From Alphaproteobacteria bacterium (GTDB lineage: Bacteria > Pseudomonadota > Alphaproteobacteria > Sphingomonadales > Sphingomonadaceae): a DNA stretch of 7,065 nt. Of the stretch, positions 4,251 through 7,065 are shown piece by piece. Below the pieces are notes generated by a model. It made no database searches. It was not told where the DNA came from and worked only from the letters and a program-made list of their open reading frames with translations. The first letter of the stretch is position 1, and the number at the start of each line of letters is the position of its first letter. Where the stretch lies: positions 1 to 7,065 of the forward strand of contig VBAE01000142.1 of NCBI GenBank assembly GCA_005882415.1, in the 5' to 3' direction. A program made the position numbers and the translations under genes.

Positions 4251-7065
4251 GTGAACAACCGCCGTCTCGTCGCCCGTGCTTTGCTCTGCGGCGCCGCCAC
4301 CGTCTCGCTCGCCGCGCCCGCTTTCGCGCAGGACGCACCCGCCGCCGCCCAGCCCGAGGAGACGCGCAGCGCGGCTCCCGAAGCCTCGACCAGCGAGGAT
4401 CCCGTGCCCGTGCCGGCCGAGGCCGCCGACACGTCCGAAGACATCGTCGTCACCGGCACCCTCTTCCGCCGCACCAAGGACGAGCAGGCCTCGCCCGTCA
4501 CCGTCCTCTCCGCGGAATCGCTCGAGCGCCGCGGGATCACCAACACCGCCGACGCGGTGCGCTCGCTCTCCGCCGACAATTCGGGCTCGATCCCGACCGC
4601 TTTCTCGGGCGGCTTCGCGACCGGCGCGGCCGGCGTCTCGCTTCGCGGCCTTTCGGTCAACTCGACCCTCACCCTCTTCGACGGCCTGCGCGGCGCATAT
4701 TACCCCCTCGCCGATGACGGCCAGCGCAGCTTCGTCGACCTGAACACCATCCCGGAAGTGGTGATCGACCGGATCGAAGTGCTCCGCGACGGCGCCTCCT
4801 CCACCTATGGCGCGGACGCGATCGGCGGCGTCGTCAACGTCATCACCAGGCGCGAGTTCAAAGGGCTCCAAGCCAGCGCCGAGGGCGGGATCAGCCAGCG
4901 CGGCGATGCCGACGAGCGCCGCCTCACTTTGCTCGCGGGCACCGGCGACCTCGCCGACGATGGCTGGAACGTCTACCTGGGCGCCGAATATTCCCATGAC
5001 GGCCTGGTCATGGCGAGCGACCGCGGCTTTCCGTACAATTCGTCCGATCTGACCTCGATCGGTGGCGCCAACGGCAATGTCGGCGTCGTCGGCGCGGGCA
5101 GCACGATCAGCGCCGTTGTCCGCCCGGCCAACCAGACCATCCCCGGCAACATCTTCTCCGGGGTGGCGATCCAGGGCAGCGCCGCGCAGATCCTCAACCC
5201 CGCCGGCTGCGCCCCCGGCCTCATCTCGCACAGCAATGCGGCCGGCAGATATTGCGAGCAGGACGTCTATGGCGATTACAGCGCCATCCAGCCCCGGCAG
5301 GACCGCTTCGGGGTGACCGCGCGCGGCACCTTCCGGGTCGGCGACAATGCCGAGGCGTACGTCATGGGCACCTATTACCAGAACAAGGTGTTCACGCCCG
5401 GCTTCCAGTCGGCGGCCGGCCAGCGCACGCCGATCGACACCACCGGCATCGTCCTTCCCGTCCATCTCGCGAACGGCCAGCTCAACCCGCAGAACCCCTA
5501 TGCCGCGCAGGGCCTCGCCGCCCGCCTCTATTACCGCTTCGGGGACATCGAGGCTTCGGCGACGACGCTCAGCAAGACGATCCGGGGCGCCGCCGGGATC
5601 AAGGGCAGCTTCGGCGACGGCTGGGACTATGCGGTGGACCTGACCGGAATGCACACCTCGCTCGACATCGAACGCAGGGGCTATCTCAACATCGCCGGCC
5701 TCACCGCGGCGATCAACAACGGCACTTACAATTTCATCAACCCGTCGCTGAACAGCGCCGCGGTTCGGGCGTCGATCGCGCCCGACGTCAACAACCGCGC
5801 GACGTCGGACCTGTACATGGCGCAGGCGAGCGTCACCAAGGAGCTCGCCCAGCTGCCCGGCGGGCCGCTCCAGCTCGGCGTCGGGACCTCGGTCCGCTAC
5901 GAGAAGGTCGATGCGCCCAACGCCAATCCGCAACAGGCGACGCTCGGTCTCAACGCCTATTCCGCCCAGGGCCATCACACCGTCGCCGCCGGCTATTTCG
6001 AGCTCGACGCGCCGATCCTTGACCAGCTCGAGCTGAACCTCTCCGGCCGCTACGACCATTATTCGGAAGGCTATAGCCGCTTCTCGCCGAAGGTCGGGGT
6101 GAAGTTCACGCCGATCCGCGAGCTGGCCCTGCGCGGCACCTATTCCCAGGGCTTCCGGGCGCCGCAATTCGCGGAGACCGCGGGAACAGTGATCGGCTAC
6201 GTCACCGCGCCGGCGCTTCCGTGCAGCGTCATCCTCGCCCATGGCGGGACGGCGAATGCGGGCGGCGGCTGCAGCGGCGGGAGCGCTTATGTCAGCGGCA
6301 CCCAGTCGCTCGGAATCAACACCGCGGCGACGCCCAGCATCAAGCCGGAGAAGTCGCGCAGCTTCACCCTCGGCGCCGTGTTCCAGCCGGTGAAGTGGTT
6401 CTCGATGACGCTCGATTATTACAACATCCGCAAGACAGACGTGATCTCCGCAGGGCCCGATTACGGCTCCGCGCTGGCAGCTTATTACGCCGGCCAGCCG
6501 CTCCCCGACGGCTATACGGTCACGCTCAACGCCGCCGATCCGGATCACCCCAACGCGCTGCGCACCGTCGCCTTCGTCAACGCCCCTTATGTCAACGCCG
6601 CGGCGCTCAACACCGAGGGGCTCGACTTCACCGCTTTGGTCCAGCTCAAGCTCGCCCCCAATGTGCGCTTCTCGAGCCAGGTCGAAGTGACGGACATCTT
6701 GAAATACACGCTGACCACCGACGCCGGCGTCCTCGACTATCTCGGCACCCAGGGGCCCTACGGCCTGTCTTCGGGCGCCGGCACGCCGAAGTGGCGCGGG
6801 AGCTGGTCGAACAGCCTTCAATGGGGCCCGGCGACGCTCACCGCGACGGCCTATTACACCAGCGGCTACAAGGCGACGGCGGAGGATATCAGCGGCCCCG
6901 GCACCGGCCAGGATTGCGACAATGCGCTCTACGATCCGGCCTTCTGCCGCACCAAGAGCTTCGTAAACGTCGACCTGGTCGGAAGCTACGACGTCAGCGA
7001 CAAGTTCAACGTCTACTTCAACATCCTCAATCTGTTCGACGCCAAGGCCCCGATCAACCCGGCCA
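4251..7065 (+). CDS. TonB-dependent outer-membrane receptor (last C-terminal strands beyond window)
   Basis: The frame is open for 938 codons to the right edge, and I found no stop on translating it through. A signal peptide (residues 1-26) has basic VNNRR, a hydrophobic core and AFA before the likely cleavage at Gln27. An Ala/Pro/Glu-rich linker leads to the TonB-box-like EDIVVTGT (63-70). The plug follows (about 75-201), with SPVTVLSAESLERRGI, VSLRGL (129-134), IDRIEVLRDGASSTYGADAIGG (172-193) and VVNVITRR. The remainder is beta-barrel with alternating aromatic strands, including LRGTYSQGFRAPQFAE and a late FNVYFNILNLFDAKAPINP, which normally lies a few dozen residues from the C-terminus. 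It would import a large or scarce substrate (siderophore, glycan fragment, cobalamin or similar) using TonB-ExbBD energy. The substrate is not readable from sequence. The six cysteines of the mature part form three close pairs. No partner transporter or regulator gene is within the window. Confidence 0.95.
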   Translation, partial: MNNRRLVARALLCGAATVSLAAPAFAQDAPAAAQPEETRSAAPEASTSEDPVPVPAEAADTSEDIVVTGTLFRRTKDEQASPVTVLSAESLERRGITNTADAVRSLSADNSGSIPTAFSGGFATGAAGVSLRGLSVNSTLTLFDGLRGAYYPLADDGQRSFVDLNTIPEVVIDRIEVLRDGASSTYGADAIGGVVNVITRREFKGLQASAEGGISQRGDADERRLTLLAGTGDLADDGWNVYLGAEYSHDGLVMASDRGFPYNSSDLTSIGGANGNVGVVGAGSTISAVVRPANQTIPGNIFSGVAIQGSAAQILNPAGCAPGLISHSNAAGRYCEQDVYGDYSAIQPRQDRFGVTARGTFRVGDNAEAYVMGTYYQNKVFTPGFQSAAGQRTPIDTTGIVLPVHLANGQLNPQNPYAAQGLAARLYYRFGDIEASATTLSKTIRGAAGIKGSFGDGWDYAVDLTGMHTSLDIERRGYLNIAGLTAAINNGTYNFINPSLNSAAVRASIAPDVNNRATSDLYMAQASVTKELAQLPGGPLQLGVGTSVRYEKVDAPNANPQQATLGLNAYSAQGHHTVAAGYFELDAPILDQLELNLSGRYDHYSEGYSRFSPKVGVKFTPIRELALRGTYSQGFRAPQFAETAGTVIGYVTAPALPCSVILAHGGTANAGGGCSGGSAYVSGTQSLGINTAATPSIKPEKSRSFTLGAVFQPVKWFSMTLDYYNIRKTDVISAGPDYGSALAAYYAGQPLPDGYTVTLNAADPDHPNALRTVAFVNAPYVNAAALNTEGLDFTALVQLKLAPNVRFSSQVEVTDILKYTLTTDAGVLDYLGTQGPYGLSSGAGTPKWRGSWSNSLQWGPATLTATAYYTSGYKATAEDISGPGTGQDCDNALYDPAFCRTKSFVNVDLVGSYDVSDKFNVYFNILNLFDAKAPINPA

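Noticed and set aside
4227..6821. 864-codon open frame on the minus strand, opposite the TonB receptor gene
   Set aside because: Its translation is rich in Arg, Ala, Gly, Val and Asp with no domain-like pattern. The plus strand in the same region encodes a clear signal peptide, plug and barrel. Long antisense frames are a usual by-product of GC-rich codon third positions.

Overview
The window looks like chromosome from a GC-rich alphaproteobacterium, most likely a sphingomonad. The reasons are the GC-rich codon use, a large TonB-dependent receptor with a DIVVTG TonB-box-like motif and Ala-rich signal peptide, and the general style of the neighbouring genes. The assignment is an inference from sequence style, not from a marker gene.

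Left part (1-2439): ordinary high-GC accessory metabolism. Two genes on the minus strand form a tightly coupled pair. A Gfo/Idh/MocA oxidoreductase of the YceM/MviM type (380-1276) runs into a PhzF-family isomerase-like protein (380 to the left edge, incomplete) through a TGATG stop-start overlap. Diverging from them across about 86 bp, two plus-strand genes follow each other closely: a GyrI-like small-molecule-binding domain protein (1363-1974) and a YCII/YciI-family protein (2014-2439).

Middle (about 2440-3936): composition drops sharply. A hand count of 3361-3420 gives 27 G+C in 60, against 41 in 60 for 1381-1440. This stretch holds one 441-residue protein of unknown function (2515-3840), with an N-terminal helical, HEPN-like region and an unrecognised alpha/beta C-terminal region. 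It ends beside the 3' end of a tRNA-Arg(CCG) gene (3937-4013, minus strand). That arrangement suggests horizontally acquired DNA next to a tRNA integration hotspot, although no integrase or convincing attachment repeat is visible. This is the most unusual part of the window.

Right part (4014-7065): high GC again. A 237-bp non-coding leader with a repeated 10-mer and a possible long hairpin precedes the 938 visible codons of a TonB-dependent outer-membrane receptor (4251 to the right edge). The receptor has a GTG start, signal peptide, plug and most of its beta-barrel; only the last C-terminal strands are missing.

Apart from the two coupled pairs, the genes do not form one recognisable pathway. 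No complete new multi-gene system is visible; the one good candidate for something undescribed is the 441-residue protein.
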